Below, piece by piece: positions 13,741 to 28,009 of a stretch of DNA of 64,000 nucleotides (its first letter is position 1; each line of letters begins with the position of its first letter). The DNA is from Latrodectus hesperus. Lineage: Eukaryota; Arthropoda; Arachnida; Araneae; Theridiidae. The stretch is taken from the NCBI GenBank assembly GCA_037975125.1, contig CM075853.1:89104395-89168394 (forward strand), read 5' to 3'. Under the pieces are notes generated by a model that did not search any database, was not told the DNA's origin, and saw only the letters and a program-made list of their open reading frames with translations. The position numbers were made by a program, and so were the translations under genes.

Positions 13741-13885
13741 AGCAGTGTGGTAAGGTATTCGAACAATTTCTGGGATCTGTATTCCAGGATTACTTTTCAT
13801 AGGAAGAAGGCCGTATTCATGGGTCGCAAATGGTAAGATTCAGAAGATTTTCAAGTACCCATAACAACAAATGTGAAAGCACAAA
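13741..13885 (+). repeat. decayed relative of the 12.6 kb SINE
   Basis: The run around 13812-13880 matches the order of motifs at 12636-12710: GTATTCATGGG, then GATTTTCAAGTACCC, then AAAGCACAA. Compare ATATTCACGG, AATTCTCAAGCACGTACCC and AGAAGCACAA in the other copy. The similarity is patchy and was judged by eye. Confidence 0.35.
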
Positions 13886-16606
13886 CCACGAATGCAACAT
13901 TTATCTTTTATTGCTCAAAAATGACTGAAAACAAAACCGGGACTTCTGTTACGATAAGTGCAATTAATCCACCAAGATATAGTGAATTTTTAAATTTATA
14001 CTTAGGAAAATCAATTTTGTTAATCAAATTAAAGACTATTCATGTACATTTACAGTATCTCAAAATTTTTAAAATGAGTTTCGTTGTATTTAAATTTGAG
14101 GTATAAAAAAAATCAGTCAAAGCTAAGTCCAAAGTTTGTTCATTTGGTCTGAATTTATAGTTTAAAAGTTAGCCTGTAGGTTTCAAAATAGTTTGTTATT
14201 TTATTATGAAAAAGAAACAAATGTGTTTAAAAATGTAAATTACATTCATAAATTCCCTGATTAAATCAAAAAAATTAACTTCTGTCTTTGAAATATTTAA
14301 TATTAATTTCAATCTAAGATGAGGCGAAATTGTAATGCGCTATAAAATATTTCAGGTTTATAGTTAATTAAAATTCCCAAAGAACGTATTCAAATATCGA
14401 AGATCACAGACAATTTTATGATGACATTAAAAATATTGTCGTTGTTCTCGTCTTTATCGATTATTCTATATATAGGCAACCATTTCTAATTAACCATATA
14501 TAAACCTGAGTATAACACTTAAGAGAGAGATACGCTTTAAGCTTGATTAATTATTTCCTGAGTTTTATTGATATTTTTCCAGTTAAAATTTAGATTATAT
14601 TGTTCACATGATATTTTATTCTGTTTTACAAAATTTTGGCAATGGAAGAAAAGCTTATACACTTTAAAGATTGCAATTTGTGACCTACCAACTAAGAATA
14701 TGAACAACGAAAGGATAACGATGAGGAATTCTTTCTAAAAACAATACCATTGAGTGATGAGAGAGAGTGTTACTTAAATACTTTTTCTTAAAATTTAAGC
14801 CTGGTTTCTTTATAATTATCTAAACAATACACTGTAAAATACAGCCTTTTTAAATCAAACTGCTTTGACTTCAAATCCTACTGCTGGGCATGTAAAGTTA
14901 TCAACATAACGCTTATTCCAGCTTGTCTATAAGTCTTTAGCAATCTTTAATATTTTTACCAGATCTTATAGTTAGCAATTCAGTGATTGTAAGGAAAGAG
15001 GCCAAAGTAGATACGCAATACTGTAAACGTTCATTGAAAATTTCAGTAACGTAAATCCCTATGGAAAATAACATATTTTCTTGTTCTCATAATTTTGCAA
15101 TCTAGAAAGAAATAAAATTGGCACCCACAGGAGACATTTAACCGAAAAAAATTTATTTCCAAACATGTAGTTGCTTACAGGAAATAAACTTTGAGGAAGA
15201 TATCGTAGTATTCCATTTTCTATCTGAAAACTGAAGTGCGCAGATATTTTAAGTAGAACACACATTGCAAGTTTTTTAGTAGCACTAAAAGTGTTTTGAA
15301 ACTTCCAGCAAATACATTTCCTAAAGACAATTAAAAACAGATACTGAGCTTCCTGAATAGCCAGTGGAGAACTTGTAGCCTGAAGCTTAAATAGCTATTT
15401 TCTTCTTTGAAGAGTGATTAATGGCAGTCTGTGTGTGAAATGGCTTTGATTAATACCTGTGTCGAATACTCCCTGCTATGATTCCGTGTAGAAGATAGTA
15501 ATATGTCCTTCTGTGATTCTTTTTTTTGTTTTTTATTATCGATTTCTAAATTTAATTAGCTAAAAGTGACTTAAACGATTGTAACTACTTCCCTGAAAAA
15601 AGAAAACCATCATCGATTTTTCCATCCGTCTAAAATCATCATAAATTTCATTCGAAAACTAAATGCTATATTTTTAGAATGAAGAAACTTTTTTTTATTT
15701 CTTCTTTGATCTAAAAGCTTTAATTTCAACGATTAAAAAAGAATTTGGAAGAAGAAATGAAAATATTTAGTAAAAATGAAGCACTTAGATAAAAAAAAAT
15801 GTTTCATTATTAAAAGAGACAATATTAGAAAATTCCATTATAGTGATTTTGAAATCAGTTCGAATTTTTTGAATATATATTTTAATGAAATAAATATTTC
15901 AACATTTTCAATTCAAAATATAATTAGCTTATACATCAAGATTAATTTTAAAGCATAAAACTCAGTGTATTTCAAATAACCATAATTTTAAAAATAAATA
16001 TTTTTTACTTTATTAAATTATATAAAGTAATGTTAAAATATGAGCTCACAACTAAACCTTAATTTAATCAAATGCAAATGGGGATCCCAAAACATGACAG
16101 CTTATAAACTGCAAAATTATTTAACAATCTGGGACTGTGCTTCTCCAAATATCAATTCTTGAAGTAACTCGATTGCATTATTAGTGTTATTTATAAGGAG
16201 AAAGTAAGCTAGAAAAATAAAATAGTTTTCATTCATTAAAATTTTTATTGAAGAAAATAAATAGTCTGTAATAAATATATATATTTTTGCCTCTAAATTT
16301 TATTTGCATACTTTATATAAAATCAGAAAACTATTTTTAAAAATTGTATTATTTTTGTTTTGAATTTTAAACAGTTTTCAAATTTTAAATAAATTTTGGA
16401 ATTTACTGAATATTTTTATAAAATTTTATTATGAATTTTATAACGAAAAAAAAATTGTAAATATTTTCTGATTTCAAAACTTTTAATGATCGATATTATT
16501 TATGAATTAATATTTTAATTCAAAAACCATTTTGAAACAAATTTCAGAATGGAGAACTTCATAGATTTACGCTCTTGATTGGAGGACTTTCAAGATTTAG
16601 ATTTTA
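13886..16606. other. AT-rich intergenic DNA, nothing identified
   Basis: Only short chance open frames. The minus-strand frame at 15059-15265 has no recognisable domain. Confidence 0.65.
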
Positions 16607-16607
16607 T

Positions 16608-16680
<73 letters not shown>
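16607..16680. repeat. (TA)n microsatellite
   Basis: About 37 dinucleotide units with one AC interruption near 16619. Confidence 0.97.
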
Positions 16681-16687
<7 letters not shown>

Positions 16688-17089
16688 TTTTTAATAATAA
16701 ATTAGAATAAAGAATATCTAAAGAGAGAGATTGAGGTTCAGGTTCGAGGGAATTTAAAGTTTCAATATCTTGAAGTTAAACTTTGAATCGTAAAAACATT
16801 CTAGAAATTATTTATTATTTAAAGTGTATACATAAGTTTTAGAATAGTTTCATATTTTAAAATTGCTATGAACAATGCATACTTTCAATGGTATGGTACA
16901 ATGGTGTTTCTGTTATTAATTCTACTTTTTGTTAGAGATTTTCTAGAGCAAATTTATATGTTTTAGTACAACTAATCATATCTTATAAATAAGTTCATTT
17001 ATGTCAAGTTAATTTTACAAAGTTTCTATACTAATGTGGCCCCTATAGGACTTCAAAATTAATTTATAATGCAATGATATTTGATGATT

Positions 17090-17369
17090 GCCGCCCAACT
17101 TGTTTAGTGGTCAGTGTGCCTGACTGCGGATAAGGAGGTCCTGGATTCGAGTCCCGGTTCTGGCATGGATGCACTTTCTCTCTCTATTTATCCTGTCTTT
17201 GTCCTTTCCTTGTATGAATGAGGTGTGAATGGTTGCCTACCCTATAAACGGGTACCTATGGCACGTGTGTATTGAAGAAGTCGGACTCCACACCAAAATA
17301 TGGTTCAGTTGGAAAAGTGGAGCAGTGCACCCCATGTTGCCAGCATAGCTAGCACACGACAACAACAGC
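17090..17369 (+). mobile_element. tRNA-derived SINE, family A copy 1
   Basis: Full-length copy of a roughly 275 bp family that also occurs at 27724 and 47894. The head resembles a tRNA: an A-box-like TTGTTTAGTGG at 17100 and a B box GGATTCGAGTCCC at 17143-17155, about 43 bases apart as in a tRNA gene. These would be internal RNA polymerase III promoters. The body contains CTTTCTCTCTCTAT, GAATGAGGTGTGAATGG and ACTCCACACCAAAA, shared with the other copies. The tail is a short (ACA)n run. It is non-autonomous, so mobilisation by a partner LINE is inferred. No clear target-site duplication remains here. Confidence 0.85.
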
Positions 17370-17540
17370 ATTTAATTGCTCTTTGCATTTGAGTGGTTAT
17401 GACAATCCTCCTACGAAGTGTTGCAGTAAAAAATAATGAGTAATTGCAGATACGTGAAAGAAATTTACTTTGAGCAAATATAAATTCATCCAAAAATATT
17501 TTTAAAATAATTTATGTTTTTCTTTCCTTAGCTTAATTTT

Positions 17541-17650
17541 ACGTCTGGTCTAGTAACTGAACTGTCGGTGCTTTCTCATCTTCAATTCAATAATTTGTTG
17601 GTTCAATTCCACCTTCGAGTGTGGATATTTGTGATGCGTTGGAGTGGAGC
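17541..17650 (+). repeat. candidate tRNA-like repeat fragment
   Basis: TGGTCTAGTAAC at 17546 resembles an A box, and GGTTCAATTCC at 17600-17610 is a good B-box match. The spacing (54) is long for a tRNA and the cloverleaf is not evident, so a decayed SINE head is more likely than a tRNA gene. Confidence 0.3.
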
Positions 17651-19478
17651 TTAAAACAGCTTATGAATGAAGCTACTTTAAATTATATATGTTACTTAGA
17701 AATTTATGGTATTAAATAGAGAAACAGCAAAAGTGTTTTTCCTCAATGACATGAGTTCCAATGATTTTTATCCATTTAAAATGAAATTATTATCAATTTT
17801 GAATCATCAATCTATAAAAAAGATTGTCTTTATAAAATCTAATCTACAAGGGTAATTTTTTTTTACTAATTCTCGAAATTTTAATTTCATAAAACCATTT
17901 ATTATTTGTGTTTACTATAATGCACTTGAGTTACATTAATATTTAGGTAGTATAATTGACCTTCACAAGGATCACATCAATCATTTTCATTGTTATTTAT
18001 TGTTGCATTTAAAGAAATCTAAAACTCTATCACCATTCTTTACTTCTATTTTGTTGACAAAATTTCATAACCTAGAGTTGCTTCTATGAGGTGAATGACG
18101 AAACCTTTTTCTTTAGTTTCTGGTTAAGATTATTTAGTATATTGTCTTTGTTTTTTTACAAGGTTAAAGCTGACTTATCCTTCTAAAAGTAAGAATTATC
18201 ATTATTCATTAGTTGTGAATGTAAAAGGTCGAGCTATTAGGACATCATTGCTTAACCAATTATTTTATGTAGTTTCGTTTATTTAACTATACTTAAAATT
18301 ACTCGATGTTTTAAATTTAGATGATGCACGTTTATCTGCTTGTCTTTAAGAAAAATGATTCAGAAATTTAAATATTAAATAAATCATTGCATAAAAAATT
18401 ATAGCCATTTAAAATATTTTTTATGTTATAGAGATTATTAATTAATGAAAAATATATTATATTAAAATTATAAATTAAAGTCTCAGAAAAATTATATATA
18501 TTTTATGAATTCTTATTATCAAAATCAATTTATATCTATTCACATATATATTTTGAAATTTATATTCATCTTCATTTTCTATTTTTTCAGTGCTATTTTA
18601 TATTCTAATGCACATGCAGTATTTATCAACTGGATTATACACCGTAAATATACACACCTAACCCTGTATCTCCTGATATAAAAGGTTAACATATCACTAT
18701 TCATTTCCGTAATTGATTACATTATTAAAAAGAGATTACAAGAAGTAGTTCATTGTAGTTTCATACTTAAATTTTTGTATCTCTATATACAACTGAAATA
18801 TCTTTTTTATATTCCTATATTATATTATTTAATTTCTTACTCTTTAAAAAAATTTGAAAAATTATACATCGGAGTAAAAACACTTAAATTTGAATGAAAA
18901 TTAGATTTACGTATTTTTAATACAGGAATATCGATACAATAAATGGTTGGTGACATTTTAAACAGTAATTATTTGAAGTTAAAAGATGACAATCGCTCTT
19001 TAATTTGCTACAGTACTCAAGTTTGTCAACACAGGCGCACGAGTTCTTTGAACAGAGTTTGAATCAATTATTTTCAGCTTGATTAGCATATGTCGCGTTT
19101 TAGATATTTTCATCTTCTTTTTGCTCAAAATTCCAAAAACATACTTGCTTGGCATCACTGAAACATAAGTTTTGAGTTGTAGATTTACGTGTTTAAATCA
19201 AGATACATTTGAGAATTTTTCGCATAATGAAATGAAGTTTTCTTAGATTTTTTAATACAGATGATATTTTCAACACTTTCTTTCAACAGTTTCTAAGATT
19301 TGTCCATATATTGCTTCTAGTGCTCTTGATTAATCGAAGCTTTACTAGCTAAAGTACATCTACACTCTTTTCAAAGACAATTAAATACGGCAACATATTG
19401 ATTTTCTAATTCTTATTAAATTCACGTCGTGTTTTATATGGTATATGTCAAACGTTATTCGCTGTTGTTTGCCTAAGG
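17651..19478. other. AT-rich intergenic DNA, nothing identified
   Basis: No gene, RNA or transposon end recognised. Confidence 0.65.
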
Positions 19479-19980
19479 TAGTGTTTCCCAGACTTTTGAC
19501 ATATGCGTGATCCTTCTATAATTTTCGCAACAATGAGTACCCCGCGTAAAAAAAATGGATGTATTTTAATCACAATCAAAAACATTTTATTTTTTATTTT
19601 TTGGTTACTTACACAAAATAATAAGAAAAGAGTGAAATGAAATTATTCATAATAAAATATAAATAAAAGTTATATTACAAATAACATTTATTTAGATCAA
19701 TGAGAATGATGAAATTGTTTGGAAAGAGATGACAGATCGTCATAATTTGGCCTTTAATTGTTAATTTTAATCTCAGATGCGGTTTCACGTCTGATTGTCT
19801 GTTCCTTTACTTCCGACTTTATCTACAAATGCTGAAAAAGCAAGTACCACAGATGATTGGGTCTTGTTTCGTTTTAGACAGAGTCACTTGATTTTCCGGG
19901 GGTTGACCATCACCTCAGTTGTACCCCCCTCAAACTATTGTATCTCAAGGGATGCACGCACCAAACTTTGGTAAACACTG
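19479..19980. mobile_element. non-autonomous hAT-like element (about 502 bp)
   Basis: The left end reads TAGTGTTTCCCAGACTTT and the reverse complement of the right end reads CAGTGTTTACCAAAGTTT. These are imperfect terminal inverted repeats of the CAGTGTTTCCCAA type common in hAT transposons. The 8 bp flanks are GCCTAAGG and GTCAAAAG, which match at 5 of 8 positions, as expected for an old 8 bp target-site duplication. There is no transposase frame inside. It probably moved using a hAT transposase encoded elsewhere. Confidence 0.65.
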
Positions 19981-19988
19981 GTCAAAAG

Positions 19989-20020
19989 AATGAGAAATAT
20001 CTTGTGAGATATTTCTCATT
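19989..20020. repeat. perfect 14 bp-arm hairpin
   Basis: AATGAGAAATATCT and AGATATTTCTCATT are exact reverse complements separated by TGTG. The hairpin sits just outside the hAT-like right end and is followed by short repeats of TATGTGAGAAG. Confidence 0.75.
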
Positions 20021-23000
20021 GTATGTGAGAAGTATCATGTATATGTATGTGAGAAGTATGTGAGAAGGATCAGTAAAGTTACATTCCGCATCTAAAGCGA
20101 TCATTTTGCTAAAATTTCTTAACTTCAAAATGTAAGCTAATTTAAACAGATAATATAGAAAGGCAAATAATATATTGCTTGCCTTCTATATGAAATGGAT
20201 TTTTTTTTATTATTCCAGAATTTAATGTCAATTAATTTTAATTTATTTGTTTCTTTTATAGTTTCTGTCTTCTTTTTTTTAATTAATGTATCCTGACGTA
20301 AACTTTCTGGCTAAATTTTATGCAGCAATAAATATCATTCAATGTTTTTTTAACAATTTTTATAGGATTATATTTTTCAGTTTGTTATCTGTTTTACTTC
20401 TATACAGTTATACATACATTTGATTTTTATTTATTTTTTTAAAGAAAATTTAAACAGGATTGCGGTGTGAAAGTTTATGGATGGAGTAGTAATTCTTCCT
20501 TGGAAAGTTAAATCAAGATTACTAACATTACAAACAATTATGAAATATCCATATCTATTTTCTTTCATGACTACAGATTGTCCTAAGTTTGTAATATGTT
20601 ATTGGTACTTCAAGAAACTTTGTTGAACAAATCTTTAATAATGCAACTTGAACAAGAAATTAAAATTAAATAGATGAGCATTTTTCATGTTTATAAGAAG
20701 ATAAAAATAACATTAACAATCCTAATGCACAGGTTTTCCTAAAATAACGCAGCTAAAAAATTTACTTTGAAATAGTTGAAAAGAATTAAGTTTTATTGTT
20801 TAAATGAAGGCACTTCGACAATTCTTACTGTGGTGGTAACATATTAATGAAGGTTTTATGTGTTGTATCGTTTTAGAAATAATATCTGGAAATATATAAA
20901 AATTTATTTCCTTAAAAATGAACTTTCAGCCTAAAAAAAATGTAAGGTAAATTTGTCGTACTTCATTCTTTTTTCTTAACTTTTTCCTTGTCATTTGTGT
21001 CTGAGCTTTACAACTCAAACATGGAAATTATCTTTATTTCCCTCCGAATTTATAAAAAAAACTTAAGGAATAACTTCTCAAAAACAAGATAGTGAAAAAA
21101 TAACTTCCGGTAATTTATACATACCCTAATGGACAAGATATCATTGAAAGAATTCGCATTCAAGTGGTTTTGTTAATTCTTCCTGTCGCATTAACATAAG
21201 TATTTCTCTTGAACGTGATTTGGTAACAAACGTCAATTCCTGTCAATCCCTCGAGCAATGAGATCTGGCAGGATTCAGAGAGGATGGTGATTTACTTTGA
21301 CAAAAATGGATGGATCGGCACAAATTAAAATTCCTCCATTGAATCTAGTGGAAGTTGCAAAATTAATTAATATAATCAACAAATTTCACACCCAACATCT
21401 TATTGTGTGTTATGATTGGTCATAGATTTTGAACTTGGGCAAGTAAAGCATTTGAAAGTGATTGCATACTAAAAGCCATAATGCAAAAAATGATTGATAG
21501 TGTAACTGATTGAATAGAAGCAAGCGAAAGTTGCATTAAGAATGCTTTCACTTTTATCTTTTTAATCTAATATGAAAAAAAAGTGTTATAAACTTTTACA
21601 TATAAAAAAACATCATGAAATTGTTTTGTATAGTTGGATTTACATAAAAATAAATAAAAATTGTTAATTTTTATATAATATTGTCTCCAGTTTAAATTAA
21701 AATATTAGACGACTGTTAAACGGGGAAAAATTATATCTGAATAGAATGAATTTTGCAATTTACATCCTCAATTTTGAATAAATAATGTTCACACACAAAA
21801 AACTTTGACGTGTAGGTTTAATATATTTTTGAGAAGTTCTGAAGGTTATTCACTTAATTTCTAGCTTGTAACTCTGTAGAATTTGCATAAGAAAAATATA
21901 TAGTTTGAATAAATGCGATAAAAAGCTTATAGTTGGACATTATTAGTATTTTAATCTTATAAGCAAAAATATAAAAATAGGTTCATGGTTTTAATATATA
22001 TAAATCTATATTCAGTGGCATCTTCAAACCAATATTTTGAATTTTCTAGTTTTAATCATTTAAATGGACTTTTCGATTTGACAAGGTTCAATATTTGAAA
22101 TGATTACATAGAATATGAGATTTTTCATTGTTTATCATTTGTTTTAATTTCCGTATACAAAGATGATATTGGAAATCCGGGTTTCTTCTTCATTGATAAA
22201 AATTTAAATAATTTATCAATTTAGAAGCAAAAATGGTTCCACTCTCACTAATATTTATTGACTTGACAAAATAACTAATTTTTACTAATCTATGAAAAAA
22301 TAAATTTCCATGTATATAAAATAAAAGGTGACCTAAATTCTGAGATTATTTTAACAAAATTATTATTGAAAAATGAATTTCATTTTGGAGTAAACTGTAA
22401 GGAAATAGAGATGAATTCAAATGCTCTCGGTTGGAATATTATGGTAATACAAGTCCCGACATTAGCCTTAAAAAATTGCTTGTACACAGGAGGTTCTTGC
22501 TGGTATCACCTAATGTAAATTAGTTGTTGGTACCTCCACTTGCTTGAGCACCAATTTTATATTTGTTTTTTTCCCCTCTCCAGTGGATAGAAAAATCCTG
22601 TTATCGGTTTTTTTACTTTTCCCTTGTGCTTCTTTTTCTTTGGTACTTCCATCCAATTTCATTCAAAAGTTAAGAGTGCATTTATTTTCCCTCTTCATAG
22701 TGGTTTTCTCATACTTCCATACATAAAAATTTTTTTTTCAAGAATACCCCATATTTTTATTTGAAATAATATTCTCACTATGCATTATTAAACTAAAGAG
22801 ATGATTTCTTTTTCAATGTAGACATGGAATCGCACTTTAGTTTATATTTCAAAACTAATATATTAAGTCCGTATTCCGATAAGAAAAATTCTTTAATCAA
22901 CATAAAATTAAAATGTAGGCTGTAAGAAATCATTTCTGTTTTGAAATTGTGGGTAGTTTTTATATTACTTTGACTTTTCCGTTAGTATCCCGTTCCTTTT

Positions 23001-26000
23001 TCCATTTTTATTTTTATTAAATTTACTCTATTAGCTAAATTTAATTATGTGTCACTTACTTTTAAACAGAATTTTGGTTTTATTTACTGCAGAAAACTTC
23101 ATTAAATAAAATCCAATTATAAATAAATATAGTTGATATTTCATGTATTATATTCAAGGAGTTGACAGTTCATAACCATGATTTTAAGCTGATTAATTGT
23201 TACACTTCATGGTTAAGCAGTTTATAGTTAAGCAGTTAATCATGTCTTAAAATTAAATCAAGAAACAAATAGTGATTGTGTTCAATTCAAAATCAAAGTG
23301 CACAAAAATTATACAGTTGGGTTAAATATGTAAAGAGGGACAAAAAAGGAACTTGCATGGTCTTTTTTTAATTTAGTTGAACTCTAGTATTTCAGCTATT
23401 TTAACAAATAAATTAAATTATAAAACTGATTTTTATGTAATATTTTCACACACACATATTTCCTTATATTTACTTGCAATCTATTATTTTTTATACCGTT
23501 TGCTTGGAAACTCAAAAAATATTTTACAATGTATTTAGTTTACATTGTTTTAGATTAAAACATATTAATCAATTTTACACGTACATATATTTCCGGAAAA
23601 CCCGTATTGTTAGGCTTTATTTTGCCGACTTAATTTTACTCTGCAATCTTTATAACTTATTCTTTTTATAGGATCTCTCCCTTTCTAGCCTTTAAGGTGT
23701 TCCTTTATGAGAGAGTGGTTAAGTATTTCGTTGACAGTCTCATTGTTTTAGGGAGAAGATTTGAAGACGAGAAATCTCTGAAATCAAGAGTGCAACATGG
23801 AGAACAAACACAGCTGGAACGTAAAGCTGTGATAAAAATCTGCATCTGATTTCGAATTACTTTTATGGAGGTAAATCTATTCATTCCGTCAAGGAACTGA
23901 TTTTAAAATGACTGTGTCACTTAGAACAATCTTGGATACCTACCATTGTTCTGAGTTTTTGAATAGGTGGGGACAATTTACTGAAAGCTTACATTGGGTG
24001 GAAACTTTTACGCTGTGTAGTTTTCTGGACTTCTATAGTGATAGCCATTCTGTTACACAAAATGTTGAAAGTATGAATAGTTTCCTCTACTGTTATGTGG
24101 AGAAATTTTACTAAATGCAATTTAGAATAACAGAAACTGTAGTAAAAGTCACGCAATTCTATAGAATTGTGAATGCTAAAACATTATAATCAAAATGTTT
24201 TAATGGATATTATTCACGAAATTCATACTTGAAGTACTTTTCTAAATCAGTTTCTTATACATACACAGCTATATATTAAACTTTACAGTTATTTACTGAA
24301 AAAACTTCTACCTCTATAACTTAAAATATTCTCAAATTTATTTAACATGGAAAAATTTAATTATGTGTCACTTATTTATCAGTGTTAAAATGTATTCATT
24401 GGTTATTTTTTAATTACAGAAGCATTTGAATTTTTATTAACATATTCTAAACGTGATAGAACTGATATTTTGTTTATTTTAATACACAAAATGTAGTAAT
24501 TTCCAGTATTCTTTTGTCGAAACTCCAAGTTAATTTTTTCCAGGTAACAGATTGTTTCCAATCAATAATTAACGCCCTATATATTTTCCCTTTGCTCAGG
24601 CCGAGAATCCTATAGAGCTTCTTTTAAACTCTTTTTATAATAATATTTATTATAAAACTGCTTATAATAATGTATCTGAAATCAGTAGTACCCTTTTAAT
24701 CCTATTAATACTTGAAAATAAACATTACTCTAATACTAACTAGCTGCATTTTAATATATTAATATGATGCATCGAATGCTAATATTTTAAAATATCTTTG
24801 ACAAATAGAAATACAAAATCAACTTTCAATTAATTTTCTCATTTTTTGTACTCTTTTCCTATTTCTAATTTTATTTTCATGAGCTATCATTCAGTACGCT
24901 GCTCATACCTTAAGGCAAGTATGAGTTCCTATTTGCAGTCTAGGAGCTTTGCCTTAAAGTATAATTTTTTTTTAGATTTTGCTTATATCCATTAACAAAT
25001 TGAAATTGGATTTAAAAACTTTTGCTAAATACGAAAATGAAATTCCTTTTCTGTATTTTTAATCTTTTCGGAATTTACATATGAAATACAAATAAATATA
25101 TAAAATAAGACATTACTGCTTGTTAGTTGTTGCTTTTGAAGTATTTCAGTGTCATAAAAATTCTTCTAAATTATATAACATTAAAATTATAATCAATTGA
25201 AATAAAAACTATTATTTATTGTTCCTCATGCATAAATGTTGCAAAGAAATGTCGGAAAAATACTGTTGGAGCTATTGATTCATTTATTTTTACAAGTATG
25301 AAATATTTCTGTATTGAAATGTTTTTCTAATTTTAAAATTACAATTTCAAACAACATTTGAAATATTATCATTGTAACAGAATCTGATAAGCTAACTCTA
25401 TTGTTATCATGTTTATATAAGTATTATAACTTCTATTAAATTCACTCAGAATACCAAAGACGTTTATAACCTCCCAAATATAACAGCTTCTCTACTTTTC
25501 AAATAAAGGTATTATGGATATAAATCATAAAATGTATGCCAAAACATTAGTATTCAAAAATATTAAATTCTTCAAATGTCATTCTGACCTAGTTTCCTAT
25601 TGTTAAATTATTTCTCTACAGCAGTTTTTAATAATTTTATTTGTGTTTTTTTTTCACATTATTGACAATATATGTATTTTACTTCTAACATAAGTCATAT
25701 TTTACGCCTAAGAAAGTAGAAAAATCAAAGTGGAACCCATCATTTTATGAGGAATATCATACACCATATGATTTCGTCTAGTTTTAAAAGCTGTAAAAAG
25801 GTCATTTATTCAAAATTCTCTCTCTCATTTTTAGGAAGAAAATTTTAAATTCACTGAAAGAAGACTTGTCTGAATTTTAAAACTACCAATATAAATACGT
25901 ATGAAAAAATAACCGAATCCTTTATATAAGAGAGCAATAAAGCACTACTTAAATCACTTTCAGACCACAAAGCCGAGTCATAATATTTCCTTTACCAAAT

Positions 26001-26205
26001 TTGTCTTCAATGGCAATGAAAAATAGAAATTTTCCTTGTGGGTTTAAATGCGTAGGAATACCTTTTAAAGAAATAAGTTTTAAATCATTTTTCGTTCATA
26101 CACAAAAACAGGAAAAAGAAGGCAGCACATTTTAAAATCTTAAATCATTTGTCGGTGTAAAAAGGATTGAATACTGCAGAATATGTTTCCAACACAAAAG
26201 TCATT
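20021..26205. other. 6 kb of AT-rich DNA, no gene identified
   Basis: No recognisable gene or repeat family. Short open frames at 22544-22726, 23474-23671 and 23908-24114 lack known motifs. The 23.68-24.12 kb segment is noticeably less AT-biased than its surroundings but I cannot assign it. Confidence 0.6.
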
Positions 26206-26261
26206 AATCATTAATAATTTTCAATATATATATATATATATATTGAAAATTATTAATGATT
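26206..26261. repeat. perfect 56 bp palindrome
   Basis: The left half (AATCATTAATAATTTTCAATA plus TA units) and the right half (TA units plus TATTGAAAATTATTAATGATT) are exact reverse complements about a TA-repeat centre. Confidence 0.85.
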
Positions 26262-26272
26262 TTTATTATATG

Positions 26273-26396
<124 letters not shown>

Positions 26397-27710
26397 GAAT
26401 GTTAGAAAATTTGATTCACAAATATAATTTGCAACAAAAAACACGATGAAATTCGAAAAACTTTAATGATTCAAATTCTTAATGAAAAATCCTTTGTTAA
26501 ATATGAACTTGCTTTTTATCGGAAAATTTTATATTATTTAGAATAAAATTATTTATAAGTCGAAGAATAAAATATTTTGGTGAACTATTATATAGATACA
26601 ATCCAGAATGTATAAATGCTCGATTTAACATTTCGAGATATTCAGATGCTTCTGTCCGATAAAAGGAAAAAATGTAACATGTTAGAAAAATCAGTGAGAT
26701 TTTAAATTTTATCGCTCTTCTTTATTAAAAGCATTTGAGTTTTTTTACAGAGTGAATTCTATGAAAAGTCATAAATAATAACTCTCATAAATAAAAGGAC
26801 AACATTTTTATATTTGTTGTGAAAGTTTTTCAGATGTTGAAATAAATCTGGCAATAATTTTTAGACATCTCGCAATAGTTGTGCAGACTAAATATGACAC
26901 TGGATTCTTTGTGAAACGGCTTAATTTCGTTTGCAAAAGCTTAAGAGGTGTGGACTTGAAATCTTGAATGGTAAATGAATGCACGGCTTTTTTGTCACAC
27001 ATTTATTTTTACCAAATAAGAATGTGCAGTGATTATGGCAGTCTAAAGCATTCGGTAATATGAACATGTCATGAAAAAGTTAAAAAAGAATCCGAATCAA
27101 TCATTACCCAAGGAAAACAACTATAACTTACTAGTATCAAGAATAAATAATATTACACATTTTCCTACCAGTAACTGTAACCATATGTTAATATAATTAC
27201 TTTAAAAAATTGAAAAGATAAATAAATCCTTATTATTCCTACAGTTCGCTTTACCCACTTCGACGATGTTATACAGCAAGAAACTATGTGAAAGCATTCA
27301 CTCAACCCGTTGCGATTGATAAAACAATCCATTTAGCACAAAAATTTTAAAGTCTAAAAATTTGGTCTTTTTTTAGAGATGCATAGCAGCTCGAATTAGA
27401 ACATCTCGTTTTCCAAAACTTTTAAAATTTGAAGATGGAGTCATGTTTTAATAATGCCTAAGGGTATAAAATTAATGAAAACAAATTCTTTCCTGTGACA
27501 AATACTAGATTTCATGCTTCATTTAAAAGTTTAACAAGCAAATCTTCTTCTTCTCTTGTACAATCAGGGTCTATCTCTTCTGTACATTACTTTTTAAAGA
27601 ATTAACCTTTACTAGTACATTTTTAAACATTCAGAGGCTTTAAAAACAGTTTAAATCCAATAAGAGTGTGCGAATTTCTTCAAAAATTTGAGCGATTCTT
27701 AATAACTAAC
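26397..27710. other. AT-rich intergenic DNA, nothing identified
   Basis: No gene or defined repeat seen. Confidence 0.65.
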
Positions 27711-27723
27711 CATCTGCTCTTCA

Positions 27724-27996
27724 GCCGACCAACTTGTCTAGAGGTCAGCGTGCCTGACTGCGGATAAGGAGGTCCTGAGTTCGAATCCCGTTTCGGGCAT
27801 GGATGTACTTTCTCTCTATCTATCCTGTCTTTTCCTTGTATGAATGAGGTGTGAATGGATGCCTACCATATAAACGGGTCCCTATGGCATGTGTGCACTG
27901 AGGAATTCGGACTCCACACCAAAACCTATGGTTCAGTTGAAAAAGTGGAGCAGCGCAATCCATATTGCCAGCTTAGCCACACGACAACAACAACAA
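27724..27996 (+). mobile_element. tRNA-derived SINE, family A copy 2, intact with TSD
   Basis: The best-defined copy of family A. It is flanked by an exact 13 bp target-site duplication, CATCTGCTCTTCA, at 27711-27723 and 27997-28009. This fixes the element at 273 bp, from GCCGACCAACTTG to an (ACA)n tail. The tRNA-like head has a B box GAGTTCGAATCCC. The exact duplication implies fairly recent insertion by target-primed reverse transcription. A short open frame across its 3' half and the flank is incidental. Confidence 0.93.
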
Positions 27997-28009
27997 CATC
28001 TGCTCTTCA

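Noticed and set aside
17090..17165. Functional tRNA gene at the head of family A SINEs
   Set aside because: The boxes fit, but the same head occurs in three places joined to the same non-tRNA body and a tail, so it is a SINE promoter.
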